A stretch of DNA of 12,541 nucleotides from JBBRHH01 sp038222915 (GCA_038222915.1 JBBRHH010000120.1:1-12541), one strand, 5' to 3'. Positions 1-7,731 are shown, counted from the stretch's first letter. Made by a program: numbers and translations. The notes: generated from the letters alone by a model not told the origin.

Positions 1-3000
1 TTACGGACGTCATGTAGTTGTGCCCGTGGTCGGCCATCATGGAAATCTTAATTGCGCCGTGACGCTCGTAGAGCAACTGGAGACACAACTGGCGTGCGCC
101 GTCGAGAACGTGCTCTGCGCCGGCCTTTCCGTATTTGCAGACGACGCTTGAAGCGCTCGCGATATACACGACGGTTACGCGGTCGGGCGACGCGTCCAAT
201 GCCTTGCGGGCCATTTCGAGTTCTGCGTCGTACCAATTGTTGGGATCTATGAACGAGAGGCCCTGCTGCATGAAGGTGGAGTGATAGTGCAGCCGGCGCT
301 CCCAGGGTTGTTGGTAGCCCCAGACGCGCTTCCAGAGTGTGCCTTCGCGTTTCTCGGTGGCGGAGTCGTAATATTGGTCTATGAAACCGGGCAGCGGGGG
401 GGCGTGGAGGACGTCGGTGTAACAGACTTCCGTCAGCGATAAAAACGGGGCGATCATTTTCTGGGGTGGATCGAACCAGCGGAAATCGCCGGCGGCGTAA
501 CGCTGTGCCATTGTTTCGAACGGGATTGAATCGAGGAGGAGGATGAGGTGGGGCACGCTGTCGTTCGTGTAATCGGCAAGGCGGAACTCTGAATCAACGT
601 GCCCATCGTGATAGATCAGCCGATCCATCCGGCCAGCGGCGTCATAGGTTACGCCGAAGTCGCGCGCTCCATTTTGATGCACGTCGAACCACTCGGCGGA
701 GTCGGTCTTGGTTACCGGCTTGGTGGGAAAGGAGAGGCGGGCACTGGGTGCGCCGCATCCGGACACGAGCGGTAACAACGCAATCAAGGGAATGATGCAG
801 GTCACGGAAAGCGGCTTTCGCCGCATCCACAGCAGTAAGGGCAGTAGCACAAAAAGCGAAGCGGCGGCGCAGGCCACGACGCCGATCGCGACGGCCCATC
901 CGAGTGAGCGGATTGCGGGGACGGACGTGAAGGCGAGGGAGCCGAAGCCGAGGAACGTCGCGGCGGCGCAGAGGACGACGGCCTGGCTGCTGGCGGCCGC
1001 GTTTTCGAGCAGTTCTGCGCGGCCTTTGCTGCGCCGCGTCACGCTGACCAGGAAAATGCCGTAGTCCACGTCGATCCCGATCAGCAGGGGGATGGAGACT
1101 ATGTTGGCCAGGTTCAATTTCGCTCCTGCAATCTTTGCGGCCAGCAGGAGGCAGATCAGGCTGCAAACCGTCGGCAAGACCGCGAGCAGGGCCAGGCCGA
1201 TGGAGCGGAAATGGAGCAACAGATAGACGGCGATGATCGCCACGGCCGCGCCGATGAATTTCGGGAGATCGCGATGGATCGTTGCTTCGGTGTCGAGGCT
1301 CAACACGCTCATCCCAGTCAAGGTTACTCCGGGCAGGTCGGCGAGGCGCTTTCGCAGCGCCGTCACGGATGCTTCCCGCGTGGCCCGCTCATCCATCGCC
1401 TGCTTGAGAAAAACCAGTGTGATTGCCTCCGTTGGTAGCGCGCCTGACGCCGCGGGTTTTGGTAACAACGCGTCTGATACCTGTCGATAGGCGAAGAGAT
1501 CGCCAATGCCAGGAGCCTTTGTTCGCGTCAGCAGAGTCTTCAGAAATGATTTGTAGGGCGCGTAGGCATCGGGATTGAAGGAACTGTCGGCGATGGCCGC
1601 ATCGAAGTCACTCAGGACCCGATGTGCCATTGCCGGTCCGGTCTGTTCGAGCCGCGCGGGAACGATTGCGGGGTCTGGCAGGAGTGACGCGATTCCGAAT
1701 GTGGAAGCGACGCCGGGCTGTCCAACGAGGCGATCGTTGACGCGGTGCGCGAGCGTGAGCAGGCCGTCGGGCGAATCGGCGTGCAGGTAGACGATCAGCG
1801 AATCTGGCGCGCTCTGCATTCGCTTGGCAATGTGAGTTTGAGCGTCGAGCGGCGGATTGGGCCGGGGATGCATGACGGTCGGATCTGATTCCAGACCCAG
1901 ACGCGCGCCGCCGACGATCAAGCACGTCAGGGCCCCAAGCAGTACGACGCCGGCAACCACGAGACAGCGCCCGGCATGCCGATCGATCCAGGCGAGCACT
2001 GGGCGAATCGACCAGCGGACGCCTTGCTCGCCCTTGCCGCGCCCGGCGACAACCAGCAGCGCGGGCAATACGAACATTGCCCCGAGCATTGCACCGGCCA
2101 GGCCGAGCGATCCGACAATGGAAAAATCGCGGAGCATCCGCACTGAGGCGAAGCCTACGGCGATAAAACCGACCACCGAAGTTACCCACGCGGCTACGAG
2201 CGCTCCTCCGATGGTTCGGGTTGCCGCGCCGGCCGCCTCCGCCGGTGTCAGCCCCGCGGCCCGCCGCTCCTGATAATTCACGAGATAGAAGATGGAGTAG
2301 TCAATTCCAATGCCCGCGAGCACTCCGCCGATGATTGCGGTCAGCGGCGTCACGCTGCGACTGATCAGTGCGTAGAAGCCGAAACCCCACAACACTCCGA
2401 GCGCCACGGGCGCGAAGGTGATCGCGAACAGTCGCAGCGGCCGTCGAAATGCGACGACGAACAACCCGGCCAGACAGGCGACTGAGCCGATCACCGTCGC
2501 GATCGAATCGGCGCGAATCCGCTTCTCGCTCTGCGCGGCGATCGGATAAGCGCCCGAATATTCCAGTGTCAGATGATCCGAGTTCGCCTGTTGCGAAACG
2601 CTCGTCACTGCGGCCGTGATCTCCCGGCAGAAATTCATATCGCTGGGCGGCCGGGTTCCTGAGATGCGGATGAGGAGACCCTTTCCATCGGGCGAGAGGT
2701 AGGCGTCGCTGTTCTGATATGTTTGGAAGGGACGCGACGCGGTCAACCGGCGTTCGATGAACTCGTGCAGCCGCAGCGGGTCCTGCAGGAGGACCTTGGC
2801 GAGCGCGCCGGCGGCCGGTCCCGGGGCGCTCAGCATTGCTTCGTTCTGGCGAAACTGCGCAGCCATCTTTTCGCGCGTCAGACGATCCTTTGCGGCGTAG
2901 AAGTCCTCGTCGCTGAGATAGAAAATGCCGTTGGGCGCGATCACCTTCGTTACCAGTTCCCGGCTCTGCGCATCTGCCCGGTAGTTTACGTTGGCGACGA

Positions 3001-3307
3001 GACCTGCGGCTTTTGGATCGCTTTTGATCTGCGTATCGAGCCGCGCCGCGAAATCCAGCAGCTCCTGTGGGTGCGGTGCGTCGCCGGTTGTCGTGGCGAG
3101 CAGGAGCATTTCCTCGGCGGCCGAGAAATCATTGAGAACGCGGATCATGGCGCCGGCGGCGGGGTCGGTTGGTGAAAAAAGACTCTCGAGCGACATGTCG
3201 GGCCGGAGGCGCATGGCGCTTAGACCCGCGAGCAGTGCAATGATTGCGGACACCACAATCGCGGCAATGGGATGCCGGGCGGGCCAATGAACGACGCGGC
3301 CGATCAT
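1..3307 (-). CDS. MMPL/RND-family exporter fused to an alkaline-phosphatase-superfamily-like domain (partial, 3' end outside window)
   Basis: An open frame of at least 1,102 residues with no stop before the window edge. Residues 1 to about 825 are a normal-length MMPL exporter: first membrane span about 13-32, a large periplasmic loop, and two repeated cores with GIGIDYSIFY (Asp336) and LIGIDVDYGIFL (Asp746, Asp748). Such pumps export lipid-like products and belong to aryl-polyene clusters. After the last span (LPLLLW) the frame runs straight into Met828-RRKPLS, a hydrophobic stretch and LVSGC (Cys851), which looks like a lipoprotein signal. Residues about 915-1102 resemble the alkaline phosphatase / type I phosphodiesterase superfamily: LILLLDS (Asp926), LSLTEV (Thr959 as possible nucleophile), LPGFIDQYYD, and MMADHGHN (Asp1093, His1094). 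The usual central Asp and His ligands are Ser1053 and Cys1057 instead, so activity is doubtful. The start at 3307 has GGAG eight bases upstream and a 4-base overlap with the lipoprotein gene. The fusion could be real, could hide an internal start at Met828, or could reflect an assembly error. Confidence 0.87.
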   Translation of the reverse strand, partial: MIGRVVHWPARHPIAAIVVSAIIALLAGLSAMRLRPDMSLESLFSPTDPAAGAMIRVLNDFSAAEEMLLLATTTGDAPHPQELLDFAARLDTQIKSDPKAAGLVANVNYRADAQSRELVTKVIAPNGIFYLSDEDFYAAKDRLTREKMAAQFRQNEAMLSAPGPAAGALAKVLLQDPLRLHEFIERRLTASRPFQTYQNSDAYLSPDGKGLLIRISGTRPPSDMNFCREITAAVTSVSQQANSDHLTLEYSGAYPIAAQSEKRIRADSIATVIGSVACLAGLFVVAFRRPLRLFAITFAPVALGVLWGFGFYALISRSVTPLTAIIGGVLAGIGIDYSIFYLVNYQERRAAGLTPAEAAGAATRTIGGALVAAWVTSVVGFIAVGFASVRMLRDFSIVGSLGLAGAMLGAMFVLPALLVVAGRGKGEQGVRWSIRPVLAWIDRHAGRCLVVAGVVLLGALTCLIVGGARLGLESDPTVMHPRPNPPLDAQTHIAKRMQSAPDSLIVYLHADSPDGLLTLAHRVNDRLVGQPGVASTFGIASLLPDPAIVPARLEQTGPAMAHRVLSDFDAAIADSSFNPDAYAPYKSFLKTLLTRTKAPGIGDLFAYRQVSDALLPKPAASGALPTEAITLVFLKQAMDERATREASVTALRKRLADLPGVTLTGMSVLSLDTEATIHRDLPKFIGAAVAIIAVYLLLHFRSIGLALLAVLPTVCSLICLLLAAKIAGAKLNLANIVSIPLLIGIDVDYGIFLVSVTRRSKGRAELLENAAASSQAVVLCAAATFLGFGSLAFTSVPAIRSLGWAVAIGVVACAAASLFVLLPLLLWMRRKPLSVTCIIPLIALLPLVSGCGAPSARLSFPTKPVTKTDSAEWFDVHQNGARDFGVTYDAAGRMDRLIYHDGHVDSEFRLADYTNDSVPHLILLLDSIPFETMAQRYAAGDFRWFDPPQKMIAPFLSLTEVCYTDVLHAPPLPGFIDQYYDSATEKREGTLWKRVWGYQQPWERRLHYHSTFMQQGLSFIDPNNWYDAELEMARKALDASPDRVTVVYIASASSVVCKYGKAGAEHVLDGARQLCLQLLYERHGAIKISMMADHGHNYMTSV

Positions 3308-4029
3308 GGCAGCTTCTCCGCCCGCGAAGGCGGCTTGAAGGCGCTGGGCGGAATTTCGCCGTTGATCTCGACTTCGCGCAATTCAATCAGGATTTCTCCT
3401 GATGAGCTTTTGGCGGAAATCTCCTTGGGCCAAACCGTTCCGCCCACTTCGACATACTGCTTCAAGGTCAGCGTGAATCTGGCAACGCCTCCCGAGTCGC
3501 GCAAGATATACTCGCGCGGCGTGAGCGTCTTTCGCTCGACCTTGCATGTGAGTGACATTCCTTCGGCGCGCTGCTGCTTTACGACAAGGAACGCGCCGTT
3601 TTCTTCGACCGCGATGTCCGTCTTCTCAAACAGTCGGCCCATCAAGTCCAGCCATTCGCGCGTCAGCTTGCCGATGTTGTTTCCGGCCGCGCGAATCTCT
3701 TCGCGTCGCTTGCTGTCGTCGGGCGCGATCAGCCACAGTCCTTCGGGGGTGAGCGTCATGTCAAAGACTGCGCTGCCGAATTTCCAGGCGCGGACCCGCG
3801 CCTTCTCGGGCGGCTGCAAGACGACGGCCGCGTCGAGGCGGACGGTGTCGCCTGCGCCGTGCGTCAGAGTGATCAACCCTTCCCCGGAGACCGCGTGAAT
3901 ATTTCGCGACCGCTCGGCCAGCACGCGCATTGCGTCGGCGGGCGGCATGGATGAATAAAGCGGGATGTGCTCTTCCTTTGCACAGCCGCCGGCGGTCAAC
4001 ACTATCAGCACGCAGGCAATTCGGAACAT
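3304..4029 (-). CDS. Outer-membrane lipoprotein, LolB/LolA-like fold
   Basis: A 241-residue predicted lipoprotein. The N-terminus MFRIACVLIVLTAGGC is a short signal peptide ending in a lipobox-like AGGC, so Cys16 would be lipidated. The mature region reads like a LolA/LolB half-barrel: MRVLAERSRNIHAVSGEGLITL, VRLDAAVVLQPPEKARVRAW, then FDMTLTPEGLWLIAPDDS, and an IEINGEIP-like end (VEINGEIPPSAFKPP). Its place next to the MMPL exporter matches the lipoprotein/exporter pair in aryl-polyene operons, suggesting a receptor that takes the pigment or its lipid form at the outer membrane. The family assignment rests on pattern only, as LolB-like proteins are poorly conserved. The ATG at 4029 overlaps the ligase stop by one base, with GGAG eight bases upstream. 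Its TGA overlaps the MMPL start by four bases (ATGA). Confidence 0.8.
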   Translation of the reverse strand: MFRIACVLIVLTAGGCAKEEHIPLYSSMPPADAMRVLAERSRNIHAVSGEGLITLTHGAGDTVRLDAAVVLQPPEKARVRAWKFGSAVFDMTLTPEGLWLIAPDDSKRREEIRAAGNNIGKLTREWLDLMGRLFEKTDIAVEENGAFLVVKQQRAEGMSLTCKVERKTLTPREYILRDSGGVARFTLTLKQYVEVGGTVWPKEISAKSSSGEILIELREVEINGEIPPSAFKPPSRAEKLP

Positions 4030-5456
4030 CAGGCGGTCTCCACAAGATGCCGGAGGATCTTGCCCGTGGCGGAGCGCGGCAGGGAATCGCGGAGCTCGAA
4101 CACGCGTGGCACTTTGTACGGAGCTAGCTGCGCCCGCGCCAGCTTTCGCAATTCTTCCACCGAGACGGGCTCGTCTGGATTGCGCAGGGTGACGATCGCT
4201 TTCAGGCGATAGACGGTGTGGCTTTGCTTCACCGGCACGACCACGCAGGCGGCTACGGCGGGATGCTGCTGCAACACTGCCTCAACTTCGAGCGGATTGA
4301 CCTTCATGCCTCCGACGTCGATGAGGAGCTTGACCCGGCCGCTGATGAAGAGGCGGCCCGTAGCGTCGAGATGGCCGAGATCGCCGGTTGGGAAATGGCC
4401 GTCGATCAAGGCCGGCGATTCGTTCATGTAGCGGCTGAGCATGGAGGCCGCGCGAACGGCGACCTGACCTTCTTCGTCAATGGGCAGTTCGGTTGCGCCA
4501 TCCTCCAGATCCAGAATGCGTATGGAGACGTTCTCCATGGCACGGCCGACGCTGGCTGATTCGAGCGGTGCATTGGCGGGATTGAAGGCGACCGAGCCGA
4601 TCTCGGTTGCGCCGTACAGCTGGGTGACGGGGATTTTGAATTTGTCCAGAAACGCCTCAAAAACAGCACCCGGCAGAGGCGCGCCGGCTGAGTATGCGAT
4701 TCGCAAAGTGAGCCGTGCTATGACAGAGCCACAGAGCATTTCGAACGTTGATGGGACGCCGGGAAAGATGGTGATTCCGCCCTCCGCGAGCTCCTGTTCG
4801 ACCAGTCCCAGATTCAGCCCGCGATGAAGGTGCACGCAACTTCCGGCCCAGAGCGGCGCGAGGAGGCCGTGTTCCAAGCCGTAGGAATGGCTTAGCGGGA
4901 TTGTCATCAACACGCGATCGTCCGATCGGAATCCGATTGAATCGGCCATCGCTTTTGCCACGGCGTCCATTGACTGTGCACTTCGCCGTACGATCTTCGG
5001 CATGCCTGTTGTTCCCGAACTCTGCAGTAGCAGTTCACCTGTACGCGGCTCGATCACTCCATTGCCGGCGCCCCGGATATCTTCGATCGGAATCGCAACG
5101 GGCACGGCCGGGCCGAGCACGTCGATGGCCCGTGCATCGCCGATCACGCCGACCGCACCGGATTCCTTTGCTGCCCTCAAGAGCTCTGGATCGGCGGCCT
5201 CGGCCGAGAACGGAAAGACGTTGCCACCGGCCGCCAGAATGCCGAGAAACGCGATGGCGAACTCCGCCCGATTCGCGGAAGAGAGAATGACTGTTCCGGC
5301 CGAAGGAAGCTGAGGGCGGAGGCGGCCGGCGAGGGCCATCGCCGCGTCGAACAATTCCCGATAGGACAATGCCCCGTCTTCTCCGGCGCGATACGCCATG
5401 GACGCCGGCCGTTCGTGGGCGTGCTGAATCACCCGCATCAGCAGGGCGCTCGACAT
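4029..5456 (-). CDS. Acyl/aryl-AMP ligase (ANL superfamily, ApeH-like)
   Basis: A 475-residue adenylate-forming enzyme. The core motifs are all present in order: phosphate-binding LLQSSGTTGMPKIV (144-156), LYGATEIGSVAF (280-291), FPTGDLGHL (355-363), SGRVKLLIDVGGMKVNP (372-388), and C-terminal LPRSATGKIL (459-468), with the catalytic Lys466. At 475 residues it is a little shorter than typical CoA ligases, in line with the compact AMP ligases of aryl-polyene clusters. It probably activates the hydroxybenzoate made by the upstream chorismatase and loads it on an ACP; the substrate is inferred from context. The ATG at 5456 is preferred over an in-frame ATG at 5591 because the extra 45 residues show no family match and overlap the flavoenzyme; it forms TAATG with the preceding stop. 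The TGA stop overlaps the next start by one base (TGATG). Confidence 0.92.
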   Translation of the reverse strand: MSSALLMRVIQHAHERPASMAYRAGEDGALSYRELFDAAMALAGRLRPQLPSAGTVILSSANRAEFAIAFLGILAAGGNVFPFSAEAADPELLRAAKESGAVGVIGDARAIDVLGPAVPVAIPIEDIRGAGNGVIEPRTGELLLQSSGTTGMPKIVRRSAQSMDAVAKAMADSIGFRSDDRVLMTIPLSHSYGLEHGLLAPLWAGSCVHLHRGLNLGLVEQELAEGGITIFPGVPSTFEMLCGSVIARLTLRIAYSAGAPLPGAVFEAFLDKFKIPVTQLYGATEIGSVAFNPANAPLESASVGRAMENVSIRILDLEDGATELPIDEEGQVAVRAASMLSRYMNESPALIDGHFPTGDLGHLDATGRLFISGRVKLLIDVGGMKVNPLEVEAVLQQHPAVAACVVVPVKQSHTVYRLKAIVTLRNPDEPVSVEELRKLARAQLAPYKVPRVFELRDSLPRSATGKILRHLVETA

Positions 5457-6760
5457 TACGCCGCCCCCACGGGCTCGCCGGCTGGCACCGTCGCCGGTTC
5501 TTTGCTCAGGAGCGAAAACTTCGGATGGCGCGGCACCAGCGGGAAATATTTCTGCAAGCGCACCATCAGTTGATAGAGCTGCATTCGCCACCGCAGCGCC
5601 CAGACGGGCTTCGGGAAAACCTGTCCCGCGAGTGTGCTGATGATCGCTTTGTGCACTTGAAGCGGGCCCTGGCCGTTCATGAACAATTCGCGGAAGGGAT
5701 GGCGGTAATAATCGCGGATGAGCTGCCAGAAAATCTTTGTGCTGTCGTGCATGAACCGTTCGTATCGCCGTCGCACGGTGGCCGGCCGGGCACCTTTGAG
5801 GAGCGCGATGGTCTGGGCGGCCGCTTCCCGGCCGCTCATCATTGCCAAGGTGACACCGGTGGAAAAAACCGGGTCGAGAAAACAGGCCGCGTCACCCACG
5901 AGAAAATATCCCGGCCCTGCGTGCGGCTTGCAGGTGTAACTGAAATCCGCCAGAACTTCGTTCGTTGATGGCCCCGTCGCGTTACGCATGCGATGCCGCA
6001 CCACCGGGCAGCGCGCAATTGCCCACTGCAAGATCCGATCGGCCGGGACGTTGATTTCTTTTACGAACGACGGGCGGCTTACGAAGCCGACGCTTGTCTT
6101 GGTTTCGTTGAGCCCGATCAGCCAGAACCAGCCCTCGGTGCACATGAAGATTGATGGGTGGCCGTTGGCCGTTCCTTCGCGGCGCTCGACGTTTTCAAAG
6201 TGCTCGAAATATGCGACTTTCTGGAGATGTGGATCGTCGAATCCGCAGCGTGTGCCGAGGTGGCGGCCGACGAGGGTGCTGTGTCCCGACGCATCGATCA
6301 GCACTCGGCCGTTGATCGTTCGATCGGCTGTTGCGACTGCGACGTTTCCCTCTTCCAGCCGCTCGATGCGTTTGACCGCAGTGTCTTCATAGATCTCCGC
6401 ACCGGCCGCGCGAGCCGCTTCGATCAGCATCTGATCGAAGTGCGACCGCTCGACATTGAATGTGGGCGTCCCCGGCAAGAGGCCGTCGGTGAAGACGAAA
6501 TCTGTGGTCTTCGGGTTGTTTCCGAATCCGAATTCCGCGCCGTACTTGGGCAGGTGCGGAATGGCCCGTAGTGCATCGTCCAAACCGAGTTCGACTAGCA
6601 ACGGCATGGCCCGCGGCAGGATGGATTCGCCGACGTGGAAGCGCGGATGGCGAGACTTTTCCAGCACGCACACCCGCAACCCGGCCCGCGCCAAAATCAG
6701 TGCGCTGATTGCGCCGCCCGGCCCGCCTCCTGCGACAATCGCGTCATACTGCACGCTCAC
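5456..6760 (-). CDS. FAD-dependent oxidoreductase, flavin-halogenase-like
   Basis: A 434-residue flavoprotein of the PHBH-fold group that includes flavin-dependent halogenases and geranylgeranyl-reductase-like enzymes. It opens with the dinucleotide-binding site AGGGPGGAISA (10-20) and the acidic turn VLEK (32-35). FHVGESILP (41-49) is typical of halogenase-like members. GWFWLIG (210-216) resembles the halogenase WxWxIP motif with the final Pro changed to Gly, and Lys72 in LPKYGAEF lies where halogenases carry their catalytic lysine. YFLVGDAACFLDPVFSTG (285-302) is the second FAD site. Flavoenzymes of this type occur in aryl-polyene clusters, and xanthomonadin is brominated, so ring halogenation or oxidation is plausible; the sequence does not prove either. 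The GTG start at 6760 is chosen for its GGGAGG and a GTGA overlap with the chorismatase stop. Its TAA stop shares one base with the ligase start (TAATG). Confidence 0.85.
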   Translation of the reverse strand: MSVQYDAIVAGGGPGGAISALILARAGLRVCVLEKSRHPRFHVGESILPRAMPLLVELGLDDALRAIPHLPKYGAEFGFGNNPKTTDFVFTDGLLPGTPTFNVERSHFDQMLIEAARAAGAEIYEDTAVKRIERLEEGNVAVATADRTINGRVLIDASGHSTLVGRHLGTRCGFDDPHLQKVAYFEHFENVERREGTANGHPSIFMCTEGWFWLIGLNETKTSVGFVSRPSFVKEINVPADRILQWAIARCPVVRHRMRNATGPSTNEVLADFSYTCKPHAGPGYFLVGDAACFLDPVFSTGVTLAMMSGREAAAQTIALLKGARPATVRRRYERFMHDSTKIFWQLIRDYYRHPFRELFMNGQGPLQVHKAIISTLAGQVFPKPVWALRWRMQLYQLMVRLQKYFPLVPRHPKFSLLSKEPATVPAGEPVGAA

Positions 6761-7686
6761 GCATACCTCCCGCACACGAGCCGCGCCATGCCTTCTATTT
6801 CCACCAGCAACTCGGCGCGGCATAGATTCGCCTCGACCATTTCCAGGCGCAGCTTCGTTCCGAAGGCGGCCGCGATCGATTCGCGAATCGTTTCCGAATC
6901 GGCCGGCCGGGCACAATACACCCGGAGCTCTTCGAACTGTGACAGGGAAAATTCTGATGAACCTTCGGCCGCGCCGAGGAGCGATCGGAGGTTGTTGATC
7001 GTCTCAGTCAACTGGCCCTTCAAGTTATCGTTGCAAACACTTTCTTCGCCACGGATGCTGGCGGTGCCGGCGGCGATCAAGAGCGTGCGGCCGTCGACCC
7101 AGCGCGGAACCACGGTTGCCCGGGCGAAGGCGGGGGGCAGGCGGCCGTAGCGTTCGGAATATCGATAGGCCGGGATTTGCCGTGGATTCTCCAGATGTAC
7201 GCCGGGCCGATCGAGCGCGAGGCAGTGGATCACCAGCTCCGATCCGGAATGCCCAACCGCCGACGCGGCGGGCATGCGATCGGCGTCACCCTGCGTATTT
7301 TCAAACCAGCCCTGAAACGCCCTGTATCGTCCGGCGTTGAACACTTTGTACCGGTCGCGTGTCGCGTCCAGCGGCTGATGAATGGCCGGCAAATAATTCC
7401 AGAAGCGTACCGGATGCGAGAGGCGCAACGTTGTTAGGGCCGTTTGAATTGCGCGATATGCGCCGTGCGTTTGTTCCTCGAACTGTTCCGCGTTCAATCG
7501 CTCCACGTCGGCAATTCGTATGATGACGAACGACGCCCCTTTGCCCTCCACTATGTCCATCGCCACGCCCTCGTGCGTCACGTGAGAGCTGCTTCCGCTG
7601 GCGGCCTCGCGCGCCCACGCAGGCGGCGCAACATCGCGACGCATTGCCGAATGCCGACAGGTTTTGGATGGGGACAAGCGGGTCAT
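6757..7686 (-). CDS. Chorismatase (FkbO/Hyg5/XanB2 family), probable hydroxybenzoate synthase
   Basis: A 309-residue protein with the RidA-like fold family signatures of chorismatases: VRFWNYLP (93-100), YKVFNAGRYRAF (113-124), PAASAVGHSG (139-148), ENPRQIPAYRYSERYG (166-181), GTASIRGEES (207-216) and the C-terminal CRAELLVEIEG (289-299). Glu296 sits in the conserved LLVEIE that holds the catalytic glutamate. Cys289, seven residues before it, matches the Cys/Glu spacing I recall for the 3-hydroxybenzoate-forming Hyg5 group, where FkbO-type chorismate hydrolases have Ala. The predicted reaction is chorismate to 3- (and perhaps 4-) hydroxybenzoate plus pyruvate, as XanB2 does for xanthomonadin. 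It would supply the aryl starter to the AMP ligase two genes on. The start is uncertain: an in-frame stop lies six bases before the ATG at 7686, which has a weak ribosome site, while Met43 (7560) has a GAGG eight to nine bases upstream. I keep the longer form because PPAW (21-24) looks family-like. Confidence 0.9.
   Translation of the reverse strand: MTRLSPSKTCRHSAMRRDVAPPAWAREAASGSSSHVTHEGVAMDIVEGKGASFVIIRIADVERLNAEQFEEQTHGAYRAIQTALTTLRLSHPVRFWNYLPAIHQPLDATRDRYKVFNAGRYRAFQGWFENTQGDADRMPAASAVGHSGSELVIHCLALDRPGVHLENPRQIPAYRYSERYGRLPPAFARATVVPRWVDGRTLLIAAGTASIRGEESVCNDNLKGQLTETINNLRSLLGAAEGSSEFSLSQFEELRVYCARPADSETIRESIAAAFGTKLRLEMVEANLCRAELLVEIEGMARLVCGRYA
6766..6771 (-). promoter_or_regulatory. 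Ribosome binding site that fixes the flavoenzyme start
   Basis: GGGAGG on the minus strand ends five bases before the GTG at 6760. It sits in the last codons of the chorismatase gene. It favours this GTG over an in-frame ATG at 6916, which would add 52 Arg-rich residues before the FAD-binding fold. Confidence 0.75.
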
Positions 7687-7700
7687 GATTATCTACGCGG

Positions 7701-7717
7701 CACAGCGCGACGCTGTG
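7701..7717. repeat. Perfect inverted repeat, 7-base arms with 3-base loop
   Basis: CACAGCG, loop CGA, CGCTGTG. In the mRNA it would form a short GC-rich hairpin 14 bases before the assigned chorismatase start codon, close enough to affect ribosome access. Confidence 0.75.
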
Positions 7718-7720
7718 ATT

Positions 7721-7731
7721 TGCATTATGCA
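7721..7731. repeat. Short palindrome TGCATTATGCA
   Basis: A perfect 5-base inverted repeat around one central T, three bases from the larger hairpin. It has the size and symmetry of half of a repressor or activator site, but such short palindromes also arise by chance. Confidence 0.5.

Noticed and set aside
642..1166. Minus-strand open frame of 174 codons inside the exporter-phosphatase fusion
   Set aside because: It is a shifted frame of the second MMPL core; its composition is Arg-rich with no motif, while the fused frame shows LIGIDVDYGIF and the lipobox.
1608..2189. Minus-strand open frame of 193 codons inside the MMPL gene
   Set aside because: It is very Arg-rich and out of frame with the exporter, whose membrane spans and GIDYSIFY motif cover the same bases.
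3272..3898. Plus-strand open frame of 208 codons opposite the LolB-like lipoprotein gene
   Set aside because: It is antisense to a gene with a clear signal peptide and overlapping junctions, has no recognisable motif, and long antisense frames are common in GC-rich DNA.
5457..5591. In-frame N-terminal extension of the AMP ligase from an ATG at 5591
   Set aside because: The extra 45 residues overlap the flavoenzyme and show no match to the ligase family, which starts well at Met 5456.
5369..5968. Plus-strand open frame of 199 codons opposite the AMP ligase and flavoenzyme
   Set aside because: It has an Arg- and His-rich composition without domains and lies antisense to two well-supported enzymes.
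6761..6916. In-frame N-terminal extension of the flavoenzyme from an ATG at 6916
   Set aside because: The 52 extra residues are Arg/Gly-rich and precede the FAD-binding strand, which normally sits at the N-terminus; the GTG at 6760 has a strong ribosome site and a GTGA overlap.
7701..7717. Hairpin considered as an intrinsic terminator after the tandem KS gene
   Set aside because: The stem is only seven base pairs and no U-run follows on the transcribed strand.
7701..7731. Ten-codon leader peptide starting at an ATG overlapping the small palindrome
   Set aside because: It has no ribosome site and no run of a regulatory amino acid; nothing supports its translation.
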